Shown: positions 41,047 to 50,073, numbered from the stretch's first letter. The stretch is 64,000 bases of DNA from Novosphingobium terrae (GCF_017163935.1 NZ_JABVZR010000002.1:1426001-1490000); one strand, 5' to 3'. Notes: generated from the letters alone by a model not told the origin. Made by a program: numbers and translations.

Positions 41047-41083
41047 GGTGTTCTGATGGCACCATTTCGCCACCCTCGCCAGT

Positions 41084-41230
41084 GTCCGCTCTCCCTAACA
41101 TTTCTGCCAGAGATTGTCGTTCTCGACGGCTCTGAAAGCAGCCGTCTCCTATCGACCAAAGCCCGATGAACCGACGACGGCTTTTGACGGGGCCAATCGG
41201 ACCCGCGAACGACGGCAATGTCAGCGGAAG
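41084..41230 (+). repeat. Array repeat R9, degenerate right edge
   Basis: Only the first 25-30 bases (GTCCGCTCTCCCTAACATTT, CTGCCA) match the other copies. The remainder has its own inverted repeats (GACGGCT/AGCCGTC) and no GACAAC-AAAGCGG end. It marks the right boundary of the array, next to the stop of the receptor at 41295. Confidence 0.55.
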
Positions 41231-41294
41231 GCATCAGATAGGCGCGTGGCCGACAGCTGCGCGCCCTCCAGATGTCGGTGCCCCAGCCGCCCCT

Positions 41295-43640
41295 TCAAAA
41301 GCGCAACGACGCGCTGGCATTGACCGTCATCGGATTGCCTGTGGCGACAAGGCTTGATCCTGTCGCGGCCCAATAGCGCTTGTTGGTGACGTTCGCGGCA
41401 TAGATCCGCAGCACGGCCTTCCGGCCCGCCAGCGTGGTGGCATAGCTGCCGCCCAGATCGAAGGTGGAATAGCCCGCGACAAAGGCCTGATTGAGCGCAT
41501 TCACCGCGCGCGGCCCCACGCGGAAGATGCCGCCGGTAACGCTCAGCCCCTTCACCATCGGCAACTTGTATTCCACAAAGGCCGAGCCTGAAAACTTCGC
41601 GCTGTTCTCGATCTGCTTGCCCACCACGGTGGGATCGCCGGAGCGTTGCTTGGCGTCGAGAAACACCCCGCTCATCGAGAGGGAGAGGTTGCGGGTGATC
41701 TCGCCCGTACCGCTGAACTCGAAGCCCTGATAGCGCGCGCGGCCATCCTGCACGAAATATTGCGCGGCGTTGATGTAGGTCGAGGCGCGGTCCACGCTGA
41801 ACCACGCGCCGGTCAGCAGCAAGCCGCGCAGGGGCTCCACCTTCACGCCCAGCTCGCGCTGCTTGCTCAGCGATGCGGGCAGCTGCTCCCCGGCATTCTT
41901 GGCGATCTGGATCGCGATGCCGCCGCTTTCCAGCCCTTCGATGTAATTGCCATAGACGCTTGCCCAGCGCGCGGGCTTCACCATCAGGCCATAGGACCAT
42001 GTGCCGGGGCTGGTCTTGTAATAGCTGGTGAGGCTCTGGTCGCTGTATTCGGTCTTGCGATAGCCCACCGTGGCCTGCAGCCATTGGTGGAAGCTGAGCC
42101 TGTCGAACACATAAAGCCCCGCATCCCGGATATGATCGCGTGAGGCCACCACATGGGCGGCCAGCGCCTGCTCGGGAATCTCGACCGGCGCATAGAGGTT
42201 TTGCGCAAAGCTGCTGCGTGAGGCCGTGGGCGTGACCACATCGCGCGTGTTGAGCGAGGCGCCCAGCTGAAGCTGATGCTCGATGGGGCCGGTCGCGAAC
42301 ACGCCGGTCACATCGCCGCGATAGATGATGTTGCGGTAATTGCTGTTGTTGGTGGTGGCGACGGTCAGCGTGCCGTTCCCCGTGGCCAGATCATAGCCGC
42401 TGAAGGAGGAATAGCGCCGGTTGCGCTGCATATAGGATTGCCCGACCGCAAAGGAGGCGCTCCATGCGGAGGAGATCGCATATTGGGCGCGACCCAGCAG
42501 ATTGGTCTCCCAGCCGTCGCCCTGCATCCATTCGCCGCCCAGATTTTTCGAGGCGCGGGGCACGGGCATCACCGTGATCTTGCCATTGACGGCGGCGGGC
42601 AGCACATATTCGGTGGGCTCGGTGATCGTCTTGTAGATATAGCCTGCATCGAGCTGGATCGTCAGCCGCTCGACAGGCTTCCAGTCGAAGGCGCCCGAGA
42701 CGAAGGCGCGGTGCCCGGCGGTGCGCTTGATGCCGGTCTCCAGCGAGGCCGCCCCGGCATTGATGCGCAGCCCGGCCTTGCCCAGCGGGCGGCTGATGTC
42801 GATGTCGCCGCCCAGCGTGCCATGGCTGTCGCTGAACAGCTCCACCCCGGCCAGCGGTTTGGCCTCGGGCCGCTTGCTCACCAGATTGACGATGCCCGAG
42901 GGGCTGGCGAAGCCGTAATAGAGCCCCGCCGCGCCTTTCAGCACCTCGACCCGGTCCTTGTCCTCGATGGGAATGTCGAGAAAGGTGATGATCGGCAGCA
43001 CGCCGTTCAGGCGGAAGTTGGTGGTGTTGTCCACCGGAATGCCGCGGATCGACAGGTTGCTGTAGATGGTGGTGTTGATCTGCGCCTGCGTGACGCCCGC
43101 CGTGTTGCGCACCGCCCCGAAGATCGAGCGCGCCTGTTGCGCATCGAGCAGGGTGCGGGGCACGACGGTGACGGTCAGCGGCGTGTCGATCTGGCGCGCA
43201 TCGTGAAAGGTGCCGGCCTGCATATAGTCGGCGCCGAAGCTGTCGCGGCGGTCGGCGGTGACGACGATCTCTTCCAGCCGGGGTTGTTCATGGGCGGGGG
43301 AGGGGGCTGTAACCGCCGCGCCCGCAAGGATCACGAAGCCGCCCGAGCCGTCGCTTTGATGGCGCAGCTCGGTGCCGCTCAGCAGCTGATCGAGCGCCTG
43401 CGCGGGGGCAAAGGCGCCATGCAGGCCTTTCGTGCGCTTGCCGCTGACCAGCGCGGGATCATAGGACAAGGGCACATGCGCCGCGCGCCCGAACCGGTTG
43501 AGCGCGGCCCCCAAAGGCCCGGCGGCAATATCATAGGTCTGGCTGGCATTGGCCGTCTGGGCCAGCGCCGGGGCGGCGATGACGGGGCCCACCGCCCCCA
43601 GCAAGGATGCCACGCCCGCGACCACATAGGTTCTACGCAA
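41295..43640 (-). CDS. TonB-dependent siderophore receptor with STN domain
   Basis: 781 aa from a TTG at 43640, with GGGGAG upstream. A signal peptide ends APALAQ, then STN (TYDIAAGPLGAALNRFGRAAHVPLSYDPALVSG). The plug includes EEIVVTADRR, LTVTVVPRTLLDAQQARSIFGAVRNTAGVTQ, NLSIRGIPVDNTTNFRLNGVLP and RVEVLKGAAGLYYGFASPSGIVNLVSKRP, typical of ferric-siderophore (FhuE/FpvA-type) receptors. The barrel ends ATGNPMTVNASASLRF. It is the last gene of a sigma/FecR/receptor operon (45212 to 41295) and should both import the siderophore and report it through FecR. Confidence 0.93.
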   Translation of the reverse strand: MRRTYVVAGVASLLGAVGPVIAAPALAQTANASQTYDIAAGPLGAALNRFGRAAHVPLSYDPALVSGKRTKGLHGAFAPAQALDQLLSGTELRHQSDGSGGFVILAGAAVTAPSPAHEQPRLEEIVVTADRRDSFGADYMQAGTFHDARQIDTPLTVTVVPRTLLDAQQARSIFGAVRNTAGVTQAQINTTIYSNLSIRGIPVDNTTNFRLNGVLPIITFLDIPIEDKDRVEVLKGAAGLYYGFASPSGIVNLVSKRPEAKPLAGVELFSDSHGTLGGDIDISRPLGKAGLRINAGAASLETGIKRTAGHRAFVSGAFDWKPVERLTIQLDAGYIYKTITEPTEYVLPAAVNGKITVMPVPRASKNLGGEWMQGDGWETNLLGRAQYAISSAWSASFAVGQSYMQRNRRYSSFSGYDLATGNGTLTVATTNNSNYRNIIYRGDVTGVFATGPIEHQLQLGASLNTRDVVTPTASRSSFAQNLYAPVEIPEQALAAHVVASRDHIRDAGLYVFDRLSFHQWLQATVGYRKTEYSDQSLTSYYKTSPGTWSYGLMVKPARWASVYGNYIEGLESGGIAIQIAKNAGEQLPASLSKQRELGVKVEPLRGLLLTGAWFSVDRASTYINAAQYFVQDGRARYQGFEFSGTGEITRNLSLSMSGVFLDAKQRSGDPTVVGKQIENSAKFSGSAFVEYKLPMVKGLSVTGGIFRVGPRAVNALNQAFVAGYSTFDLGGSYATTLAGRKAVLRIYAANVTNKRYWAATGSSLVATGNPMTVNASASLRF

Positions 43641-43717
43641 GATTTCGAACTCCCCTTCACAATGCTCTCATCGATGGGACGGATGAGATGCGCGGCGGGA
43701 CAGTGCGGTCGGAAAAT

Positions 43718-44689
43718 TTATTGGCTCTGTGCTGGCCGACGCCGAATGCGGATGGCCTGCGGATCGGAACGATCGACAAGGATCGGCTGGCTGAGGACCA
43801 GATTGCCCAGCGCCCGGTCGGTATCGCGCAGCGGGAAGATGCCCGAGACCCTGAGCCCCGCCAGATCGGCCCGATCAAAGCGCAGCGGGCTGGTGCGCCA
43901 GCGATTGAAGTCGCCCAGCACATCGGCCAGCGGTCGATCCTCGACGGGGAGCCAGCCCTCGCTCCACGCCGCCGCATCGCCGGGCGCGACATCGCCCAGA
44001 CGCGTGGCCCGGCCATTGGCAAGCCTCACACTTTGGCCGGGGGCGAGGATCAGGCAGGCGCTGGGCTCGGCCCCTGTTGGGCAGGCGCGCACATGCGAGC
44101 GGATCACCGTCACCTGCGTGCCCTCGGCGCTTTTGCTGACGGTGAATTGCGTGCCCATCGCCTCGGCGGTGCCGTCGCTGGTCACCACCACGAAGGGGGC
44201 GTGGCGCTGTTCGGTCACCACCGCGAGGACTTCGCCCTGCAGCAGGCGGATGCGGCGTTGATCGTGCCGCTCGTCCACATCCACCGCGCTGTCGGTCGAG
44301 AGGGTGATGCGGCTGTTGTCGGCCAGAGGCACGCTGCGCGTCACGCCGACCGGCGTGCGGTGATCGGCCAGCCATAGCTCGTGGGGCAGGGCATGCCATG
44401 CCAGCAGGCCGGTGCCCGCCAGAAGGCACAGGCCAAGCAGCGTGCCGCCAAGCTGCCGTTTGGGGCGCAGGAACATCTGCCGCAGCGTCTCGCGCGCGAC
44501 GGGCTTGTGGCTGTCGAGGCGGGCGGCAAAGCCGCTCATGCGCCGGATCGCCAGAGCATGGGCCGGATGGGCATCATGCCAAACCTGATAGTCGGTCTGG
44601 TCTGCCGGGCTTGCCTCGCCGGACTCCAGATGGGCAAGCCATTGCGCGGCCTGCTCGACCATCTGCGGTGTGGGTTCGGGGTTGGGCAT
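43718..44689 (-). CDS. FecR-family anti-sigma regulator
   Basis: 323 aa from the ATG at 44689, one base after the sigma stop. DUF4880 segment: MVEQAAQWLAHLESGEASPADQTDYQVWHDAHPAHALAIRRM. Membrane helix near residues 81-98 (LGGTLLGLCLLAGTGLLAW). FecR domain: TRSVPLADNSRITLSTDSAVDV, GEVLAVVTEQRHAPFVV and EAMGTQFTVSKS. C-terminal receptor-contact domain: VLGDFNRWRTSPLRFDRADLAGLRVSGIFPLRDTDRAL. It links the sigma factor and the STN receptor that flank it. Confidence 0.92.
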   Translation of the reverse strand: MPNPEPTPQMVEQAAQWLAHLESGEASPADQTDYQVWHDAHPAHALAIRRMSGFAARLDSHKPVARETLRQMFLRPKRQLGGTLLGLCLLAGTGLLAWHALPHELWLADHRTPVGVTRSVPLADNSRITLSTDSAVDVDERHDQRRIRLLQGEVLAVVTEQRHAPFVVVTSDGTAEAMGTQFTVSKSAEGTQVTVIRSHVRACPTGAEPSACLILAPGQSVRLANGRATRLGDVAPGDAAAWSEGWLPVEDRPLADVLGDFNRWRTSPLRFDRADLAGLRVSGIFPLRDTDRALGNLVLSQPILVDRSDPQAIRIRRRPAQSQ

Positions 44690-44690
44690 G

Positions 44691-45212
44691 TCAGGGCCGG
44701 ATGCCGGGCGGTCCATAGGCTGCCGCATAGCAGCAGGCATAGGCCTTTGCGATATACTGCTTCACCATGCTCTTGGAGACACCCAATTCGGCGGCGATAG
44801 CGGCATGGCCCCAGCCGTCGAGCCGGGCCAGCAGATAGGCCCGCCGGGCTCGCGCTGGCAGCGTATCGAGCGCCGCGGTGATGGTGAGCAGTTCGTCGAC
44901 CGCCTCGGCGATCCGGTCCGGGCCCGGTTCGGCCATGTCCTGCATGATGGTGGCATGGGCCTGAAGGAAGGCGACCTCCACCCGCGCCCGGCGGGCATCG
45001 TCGATGATCAGCCGCCGCGCGATGGTCGCCAGATAGAAGCGTCCATCGCGGATCGGCGCCAATCTGCTGCTTTCGAGCAGGCGGCAGAAGGTATCCTGAG
45101 TCAGATCTGCTGCGCGCTGCGAGCACTGCGTCCGGCGCAGCAGCCAGCCGCGCAGCCACTCACTGTATGATGCGTAAAGCGTGGCGACATCGCTGGTCGC
45201 AGCGGTGGGCAC
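44691..45212 (-). CDS. FecI-type ECF sigma factor
   Basis: 173 aa. Region 2: AADLTQDTFCRLLESSRL and RFYLATIARRLIIDDARRARVE. Region 4: DTLPARARRAYLLARLDGWGHAAIAAELGVSKSMVKQYIAKAYACCYAAAYG. The overall pattern is that of FecI. A Fur-like palindrome lies about 50 bases upstream, so the operon is probably derepressed when iron is scarce and further induced by the ligand of the receptor at 41295-43640. Confidence 0.92.
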   Translation of the reverse strand: MPTAATSDVATLYASYSEWLRGWLLRRTQCSQRAADLTQDTFCRLLESSRLAPIRDGRFYLATIARRLIIDDARRARVEVAFLQAHATIMQDMAEPGPDRIAEAVDELLTITAALDTLPARARRAYLLARLDGWGHAAIAAELGVSKSMVKQYIAKAYACCYAAAYGPPGIRP

Positions 45213-45261
45213 GGATATCCTCTCACTTCTGGGGGAACGAGGTTTTGGTCGCCATAACGGA

Positions 45262-45280
45262 GATGCGATTAACTCGCAAT
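45262..45280 (-). promoter_or_regulatory. Fur-like box upstream of the ECF sigma gene
   Basis: Minus-strand 19-mer ATTGCGAGTTAATCGCATC, containing the TGCGA-N5-TCGCA palindrome, 50-68 bases ahead of the sigma start at 45212. 12 of 18 positions match the Fur consensus by eye. Confidence 0.5.
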
Positions 45281-45463
45281 AGCGTCATCAATTCTATCTG
45301 AAGCCGCGAGGGCGATCTAGCTGATATGATAGTCCGAATGCCGTGCTTGCTGGCTGTGTTCGGCGGGTGAACCAGAAATTCAATGCAGAGGCGTGTCGAG
45401 CGAAAGCTGCACTATCGGTTTTAGCCCAAATCGGTCAATCGGCAGGCGGCCGTGAGGCAAAAG

Positions 45464-45489
45464 AAAGGCCGGCTAGGAAGCCGGCCTTT
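45464..45489. terminator. Terminator-like hairpin
   Basis: AAAGGCCGGC, 6-base loop, GCCGGCCTTT: a perfect 10-bp stem with A/T ends, the usual form of a bidirectional intrinsic terminator. No gene ends right next to it, so what it terminates is unclear. Confidence 0.55.
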
Positions 45490-45778
45490 AGAAGTTGTGG
45501 AGAGGATGCCCGAAAGGCGCGCCACCATTCTTCCAATGGCGAAAGCATTGCAAGAAAAAAATAACATGGATGATGAACTGTTTGGGTCTTTCCCGTTAAC
45601 GCTCCACCAAGCTGGCCTCGCAGCGCATGAGCGACCATTCTTCAGTGATTATCCGATTGCTGCAGTCATCGGAGACACGTTTGGAAGGGAGAAGAATTCT
45701 TTGCTGTTTAGGAAAAAAAGAAGGAAAAACAGATATATAGAGATGTATATGCCCATGCTCCCAAAATTCCTTTTGACT

Positions 45779-45803
45779 TGATGTCTACAAAAGGTAGACA
45801 TCA
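45779..45803. promoter_or_regulatory. Perfect 10-bp inverted repeat upstream of the FAD oxidoreductase
   Basis: TGATGTCTAC, 5-base spacer, GTAGACATCA, 125 bases ahead of the oxidoreductase start. There is no T-run, so a protein-binding operator is more likely than a terminator. The regulator is unknown. Confidence 0.45.
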
Positions 45804-45927
45804 GCCATGCCCGCAGTGCACCGCCTCTGCGGGGCTGAAATTGCGCCCTTCAGAGAAATTCCCCCCATTCTTTGAAAGAGAATTTCGATGAAGAGGAGTT
45901 TGTAGAAAATATCGGGATTGTAAAATC

Positions 45928-47370
45928 ATGGGTCTTTCAAGAAGAAATGCGCTGATCGGCGCAGGGTCTGTTGTGGGCGCGGGTGTCGTTGGCACCGCTG
46001 GCGCCAATGCGATCTTGTCGGATGGTCTGCCGAAATACCCCGAAAACGTGTTGCCGATCGACGCGCTCCCTCAGGACGACCCGACGCCGGGCTGGTTCCA
46101 CACGAGCCAGAAGCGCACCCCCAAACCGCCGCTTCAGGGCAATGCCTCGGCCCGTTTCGCGGTGATCGGTGGTGGTTTCACCGGTCTGGCTGCTGCCCGT
46201 CAGCTGGCGCAAAACTTCCCCAATGACACGGTGATCCTGATCGAGGGTCAGCAGGTCGGCTTCGGCACCTCAGGCCGCAATGCGGGCTTCCTGATCGATG
46301 TACCGCATGACATCAGCTCGCCCGACTACATCGGCGATCCGAAGATCGCCAAGCAGATCCTCGAGCTGAACCAGACCGGCCAGAAGATCCTCTTCGATCT
46401 CGTCCAGCAGCACAACATCGTCGACGCGCAGCTGCGCCATGTCGGCAAGTATCAGGCCGCCGTCGAGGATGAGGGTGTGCGCGTACTGGAAGCCTATCGT
46501 GGCGGCCTCGAAAAGCTGGGCCAGCCTGCCGAGCTGATCGACGGCAAGGATCTGCCCGGCATCGTGGGCAGCCATTTCTACAAGAAGGCGCTCCACACGC
46601 CGGGAACGATGCTGGTTCAGCCCTCGGGTCTGGTCAAGGGTCTGGCCGACAGCCTGCCCGCCAATGTCCAGCTGTTCGAGGACATGCCGATCACCGCCAT
46701 CGAATATGGCGCCAAGACCGTGCTGCATCACGCTTCGGGCACCGTTACGGCGGACACGCTGGTACTGGCCAACAACCATTTCGGCACGCATTTCGGCTTC
46801 ATGCATCAGCGCATCCTGCCGATGTTCACCTATGGCAGCCTTACCCGGCCCCTGACCGCCGAGGAGCAGGCACGCATCGGCGGCAAGGATTTCTGGGGCA
46901 TCATCCCGGCTGATCCCTTCGGCACCACCAGCCGCCGCACGCATGATAACCGCATCCTGATCCGCAACAGCTTCACCTTCAACGCCGATGGCCGCTTCAA
47001 GGAAGGCGCCACCGAGCGCTTCCGCAAGGCGCACCGTCTGTCCTTCGAGCGCCGCTTCCCCGACATCAAGGACGTGCCCTTCGAATACACCTGGGGCGGC
47101 GGTCTGGGCATGACCCGCAACGGCAACAGCTTCTTCGGCGAACTGCGCCCCAACGTCTATGGCGCGCTGGGCTGCAACGGTCTGGGTACGGTGCGCGGCA
47201 CCGCCATGGGTACGCTGCTGGCTGATCTGATCGCTGGCAAGCGCCATCCGTTGAGCGATTTCCTGCTCTCGGTGGAGAAGCCCAACATGAACCCGCCCGA
47301 GCCCTTCCTGTCGATCGGTGTAAACTTCACCCTGCGTCGCGGTATGGCCAATGCCGGGATGGAGGCCTGA
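45928..47370 (+). CDS. Exported FAD-dependent oxidoreductase (DAO/PuuB-like)
   Basis: 480 aa. The N-terminus has a twin-arginine-like signal (SRRNALIGAGSVVGAGVVG). The FAD-binding GxGxxG sits in VIGGGFTGLAAARQLA (about residues 79-94), followed by IEGQQVGFGTSGRNAGF (105-121), the signature of gamma-glutamylputrescine oxidase and related D-amino-acid-oxidase-fold enzymes. The C-terminal FAD contact GALGCNGLGTVRGTAMGTLLADLI is present. These enzymes oxidise amines or amino acids with O2 or the respiratory chain. Tat export of this class is less common. No puu genes are nearby; the gene stands alone between two siderophore systems. Confidence 0.83.
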   Translation: MGLSRRNALIGAGSVVGAGVVGTAGANAILSDGLPKYPENVLPIDALPQDDPTPGWFHTSQKRTPKPPLQGNASARFAVIGGGFTGLAAARQLAQNFPNDTVILIEGQQVGFGTSGRNAGFLIDVPHDISSPDYIGDPKIAKQILELNQTGQKILFDLVQQHNIVDAQLRHVGKYQAAVEDEGVRVLEAYRGGLEKLGQPAELIDGKDLPGIVGSHFYKKALHTPGTMLVQPSGLVKGLADSLPANVQLFEDMPITAIEYGAKTVLHHASGTVTADTLVLANNHFGTHFGFMHQRILPMFTYGSLTRPLTAEEQARIGGKDFWGIIPADPFGTTSRRTHDNRILIRNSFTFNADGRFKEGATERFRKAHRLSFERRFPDIKDVPFEYTWGGGLGMTRNGNSFFGELRPNVYGALGCNGLGTVRGTAMGTLLADLIAGKRHPLSDFLLSVEKPNMNPPEPFLSIGVNFTLRRGMANAGMEA

Positions 47371-47417
47371 GGACCAAAGCTGGACCCCGTCTATTCTGAC
47401 CGGGTTCGGGCATTGCG

Positions 47418-47461
47418 AATCGCGGGCCACAGGTACGGTGGTGGCCTGACAGCCCGCGATT
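47418..47461. terminator. Terminator-like stem-loop 1 after the FAD oxidoreductase
   Basis: AATCGCGGGC and GCCCGCGATT pair over 10 bp, with GGCCAC/GTGGCC pairing inside. It lies between two convergent genes. Confidence 0.45.
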
Positions 47462-47498
47462 GCCTGGCGGGCACCGGGGGCGGTGCCTTGCCGGGTGT

Positions 47499-47538
47499 CA
47501 GGGCGGATGCCGGGCTTTCAAGCGCGGCATCCGCCCTG
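47499..47538. terminator. Bidirectional terminator-like hairpin
   Basis: CAGGGCGGATGCCG and CGGCATCCGCCCTG form a perfect 14-bp stem with a 12-base loop, between the convergent FAD oxidoreductase and receptor genes. Confidence 0.6.
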
Positions 47539-47600
47539 TCCGTGGAGATGACCGTCGCGGCCTCATCTTCGCCCCGCCATCAGGGAGCCGGCGCGCGCGA

Positions 47601-50021
47601 TCAGAAATCGGCCGAGATCGACAGCCACAGGGTGCGTGGCGCCCCCACGATCAGATAACCGCTGGGATTGCTTTCCCAATAACGGTGGTTGAAGGCATTG
47701 GTCAGATTGGCCTGCAGGGTCAGCGGTATGTTTGCGGCCTTTAGTTCGTAGCGCGTGGTGAAATCGAAACGGGTCCACGCAGGCACACGATAGGCATTGG
47801 CAGCGTCCAGCCAGCTCTTGCCGGTGTGGATGACCCTGCCGCCCACCGTCAGCCCATGCACGAAAGCGGGATCCCATTCCGCCGCCATATTAGCCTGCAC
47901 GTCGGGTACGCCCAACGCATTATGGCCGTCGTTGATGCCGCCTTGCGTGCGGGTCAACTTGCCCTGCTGGAAGGTGGCGCCTCCCAGCAGGCGCAATCCC
48001 CGCGTGATGGTGCCGAAGGCTTGCAGTTCGATGCCCCGGTTGCGCTGCTCGCCATTGAGCGCATAGATCTTGGTCACCGGATCGGTGATGCCATTGGGCA
48101 CCTTGATCTGGAAGGCGGCCAGTGTGGCCCCGAAGACCCCCAGATCGAGCTTGGCGCCGACCTCAAGCTGCTTCGACTTGTATGGCGCGAAGACATCGCC
48201 GCTGTTGATCGCCCCGGTGGGCACCGAAGGCCCGGGGGTCAGCGCCTGAATGTAATTGCCATAGAAGGAAAGGGCCTTGCTTGGCCTCACCAGCAGGCCG
48301 ACCATCGGCGTGGTGGCGTCGCTCTCGTAATGGCGGGTGACTGCGCCGGTCGCACTGGAATAGCTGTTGGTGGTCACGCCCTGAAGCCGCACACCCGCCG
48401 TCAGCTGCACCAGATTCTGCGCGACGCTCAGCGTGTCGGCAAGAGCCACGCTGCGCAGGGCCAGATCACTGGCCGGGCGCATGCTGTAGGCCGAGAGCGG
48501 CGCCAGCGTCTCGGGCAAGCGGACAGGATTGTAGATGTTGGTGGTGTAGGTGGCATAGGTGACCTGTCCCAGCTGATAGGCCTGATACAACCGGCTAGCG
48601 CTGATGGACAGCTTATGATCCACCGGGCCGGTGGCCAGCTGGGCGCGCAGCCCCACCTCCTGCGTGTTGGTGCGATAATGGCCGGTCTGGATGTTGGTGT
48701 CCGCCGTGGCGTCGCCATTGGCGTTGAAAATGGTGGGTCCATTGGCCTCGCGCTTGGCGAAGTTGAAACCATTGGCCCCCGCCGTCGCATAAAGCGTGAC
48801 TTTGCTGGCCAGATCGTATTCAGCGCGGCCCAGACCGGTCAGGCTTTTGCTGTCGCCGTAATCGAAGGACTGGCTCATGTTGATGCGCGGGTCGGGTACG
48901 GAGGGCATCACCGTTCCAGCGGCGATCGTCGGGCCGCGTTCAGGGGCGCGCAGCCAGTCGGCCTGATAGATCAGGTCAAGCGAAAGGCGCAGATTATCGC
49001 GGCGATAGTCGAGATTGACCGATCCGGCGCTGCTGTGGCCCGTCTGGCCATCATAAGGCGTCTGGCCCCCCCGGATCGCGCCATTGATGCGGATGCCGAA
49101 GGCCTGATCCGCGCCGAAGCGGCGGCCCATATCGACATGGCCACCGAAATGGGCGTCGGATTCATATTCGGCGGTCACGCGGCTCAGCGGTGTGTCCCCG
49201 GCCTGCTTGCTCACCACATTGACCCCGCCGCCGATGCTGCCGCCCGGCGCCATGCCGTTGAGCAGCGCCCCGGGGCCCTTGAGCAGTTCTACCCGTTCGA
49301 CTGCATCGGGTCCGACGCGCCAGTTGGGCAGCAGGCCGTACACGCCATTGAGAGCGATGTCGCTGTTGGGCACGCGCAGACCCCGGATGGTCAGCGCGTC
49401 ATAGCGGTTGCTGCTGCCGATCGAGGCGCGCACCGACGGATCATTGACGAAGAGGACTTCGGCCACGCTGGAGGCCTGCTGATCGCGGATGGTTTTCTCG
49501 CTGTAGCTCACCATGCTGAGCGGCGTGTCCATGTAATCGTGATTGCCCAGCAGGCCTGCGCGGCCGCCGCGCGCGACTTTGCCGCCGGCATAGGGGGAGG
49601 GCAGGGGGGTACCTGTAGGCGTGTTCAGCGCGGTGGCCTCGACCTGCACTGTGCCCAGCTGGACCGCGTGATCGTCGCTGGGGGGCGCCGCTTCGATCCG
49701 CACGGTGTTGGCGCCGATGAAGCGGAAGGTGAGGCCGGTTGCGGTCAGCATGGTGCTCAGCCCCTCGGCTAAACCAAATGTGCCGCGTAGCGCCGAATTG
49801 CGGCGCCCCGCGACCAGCGCATCTGAGGCGGTGACCTGAATCCCGGCCTGCTGGCCAAAAAGCGCGATGGCATCGGCGAGTGATCCGGCGGGAATGTCGA
49901 AGCTCTTGCGGGCGGTGGCTTCTTGCGCCTGAGCGGCGAGCGGCGCAATGATGGTGCTGCAGCCTGCGAGCAGCAGCATCGCCTTCAACGCGTGGCCGCC
50001 TGTGAAATTCCCCCGATTCAT
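47601..50021 (-). CDS. TonB-dependent siderophore receptor with STN domain (FhuE-like)
   Basis: 806 aa from the ATG at 50021. Signal peptide ends AAQAQ; STN domain SFDIPAGSLADAIALFGQQAGIQVTASDALVAGRRNSALRG. The plug includes GTVQVEATALN, PLSMVSYSEKTIRDQQASSVAEVLFVNDPSVR, LTIRGLRVPNSDIALNGVYGLLP and RVELLKGPGALLNGMAPGGSIGGGVNVVSKQ. The barrel ends NLTNAFNHRYWESNPSGYLIVGAPRTLWLSISADF, as in ferrichrome/coprogen/ferrioxamine-type receptors. It lies downstream of its FecR and sigma genes and also has its own Fur-like palindrome 34-52 bases upstream, so it may be transcribed separately. Confidence 0.93.
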   Translation of the reverse strand: MNRGNFTGGHALKAMLLLAGCSTIIAPLAAQAQEATARKSFDIPAGSLADAIALFGQQAGIQVTASDALVAGRRNSALRGTFGLAEGLSTMLTATGLTFRFIGANTVRIEAAPPSDDHAVQLGTVQVEATALNTPTGTPLPSPYAGGKVARGGRAGLLGNHDYMDTPLSMVSYSEKTIRDQQASSVAEVLFVNDPSVRASIGSSNRYDALTIRGLRVPNSDIALNGVYGLLPNWRVGPDAVERVELLKGPGALLNGMAPGGSIGGGVNVVSKQAGDTPLSRVTAEYESDAHFGGHVDMGRRFGADQAFGIRINGAIRGGQTPYDGQTGHSSAGSVNLDYRRDNLRLSLDLIYQADWLRAPERGPTIAAGTVMPSVPDPRINMSQSFDYGDSKSLTGLGRAEYDLASKVTLYATAGANGFNFAKREANGPTIFNANGDATADTNIQTGHYRTNTQEVGLRAQLATGPVDHKLSISASRLYQAYQLGQVTYATYTTNIYNPVRLPETLAPLSAYSMRPASDLALRSVALADTLSVAQNLVQLTAGVRLQGVTTNSYSSATGAVTRHYESDATTPMVGLLVRPSKALSFYGNYIQALTPGPSVPTGAINSGDVFAPYKSKQLEVGAKLDLGVFGATLAAFQIKVPNGITDPVTKIYALNGEQRNRGIELQAFGTITRGLRLLGGATFQQGKLTRTQGGINDGHNALGVPDVQANMAAEWDPAFVHGLTVGGRVIHTGKSWLDAANAYRVPAWTRFDFTTRYELKAANIPLTLQANLTNAFNHRYWESNPSGYLIVGAPRTLWLSISADF

Positions 50022-50054
50022 GTCGATCTCCAATATCCTGCGAGAGGTTTGGTG

Positions 50055-50073
50055 ATTGCGTCTGTGTCGCAAT
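50055..50073 (-). promoter_or_regulatory. Fur-like box upstream of the FhuE-like receptor
   Basis: ATTGCG, 7 bases, CGCAAT: a perfect 6-7-6 inverted repeat of 19 bp, 34-52 bases ahead of the receptor start. Length and half-site ATTG/CAAT match the other candidate boxes. Confidence 0.55.

Larger units (their letters stand above)
45213..45927. other. AT-rich intergenic region, no convincing gene
   Basis: About 715 bases between divergent genes. It holds a Fur-like box and two strong inverted repeats (listed). The stretch 45680-45780 is A/T-rich. A 71-codon plus-strand frame at 45567-45781 lacks a ribosome site and any family resemblance. Confidence 0.6.

Noticed and set aside
36435..41230. Calling the array a classical integron or CALIN outright
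   Set aside because: Some copies (R4, R6) contain TAAC/CAAC ... GTTAG arms around the first hairpin, as in attC, but R1, R2 and R3 lack the GTT side, and no integrase gene is visible. The claim is kept as a hypothesis only.
36435..41230. CRISPR array
   Set aside because: Repeats are about 143 bp, structured and variable, and are spaced by whole genes of different length; no cas genes.
45343..45564. Small plus-strand frame before the FAD oxidoreductase
   Set aside because: It spans the terminator-like hairpin, has no ribosome site and has a composition like non-coding DNA.
47413..47658. Plus-strand frame after the FAD oxidoreductase
   Set aside because: It runs through two strong inverted repeats and into the end of the receptor gene on the other strand.
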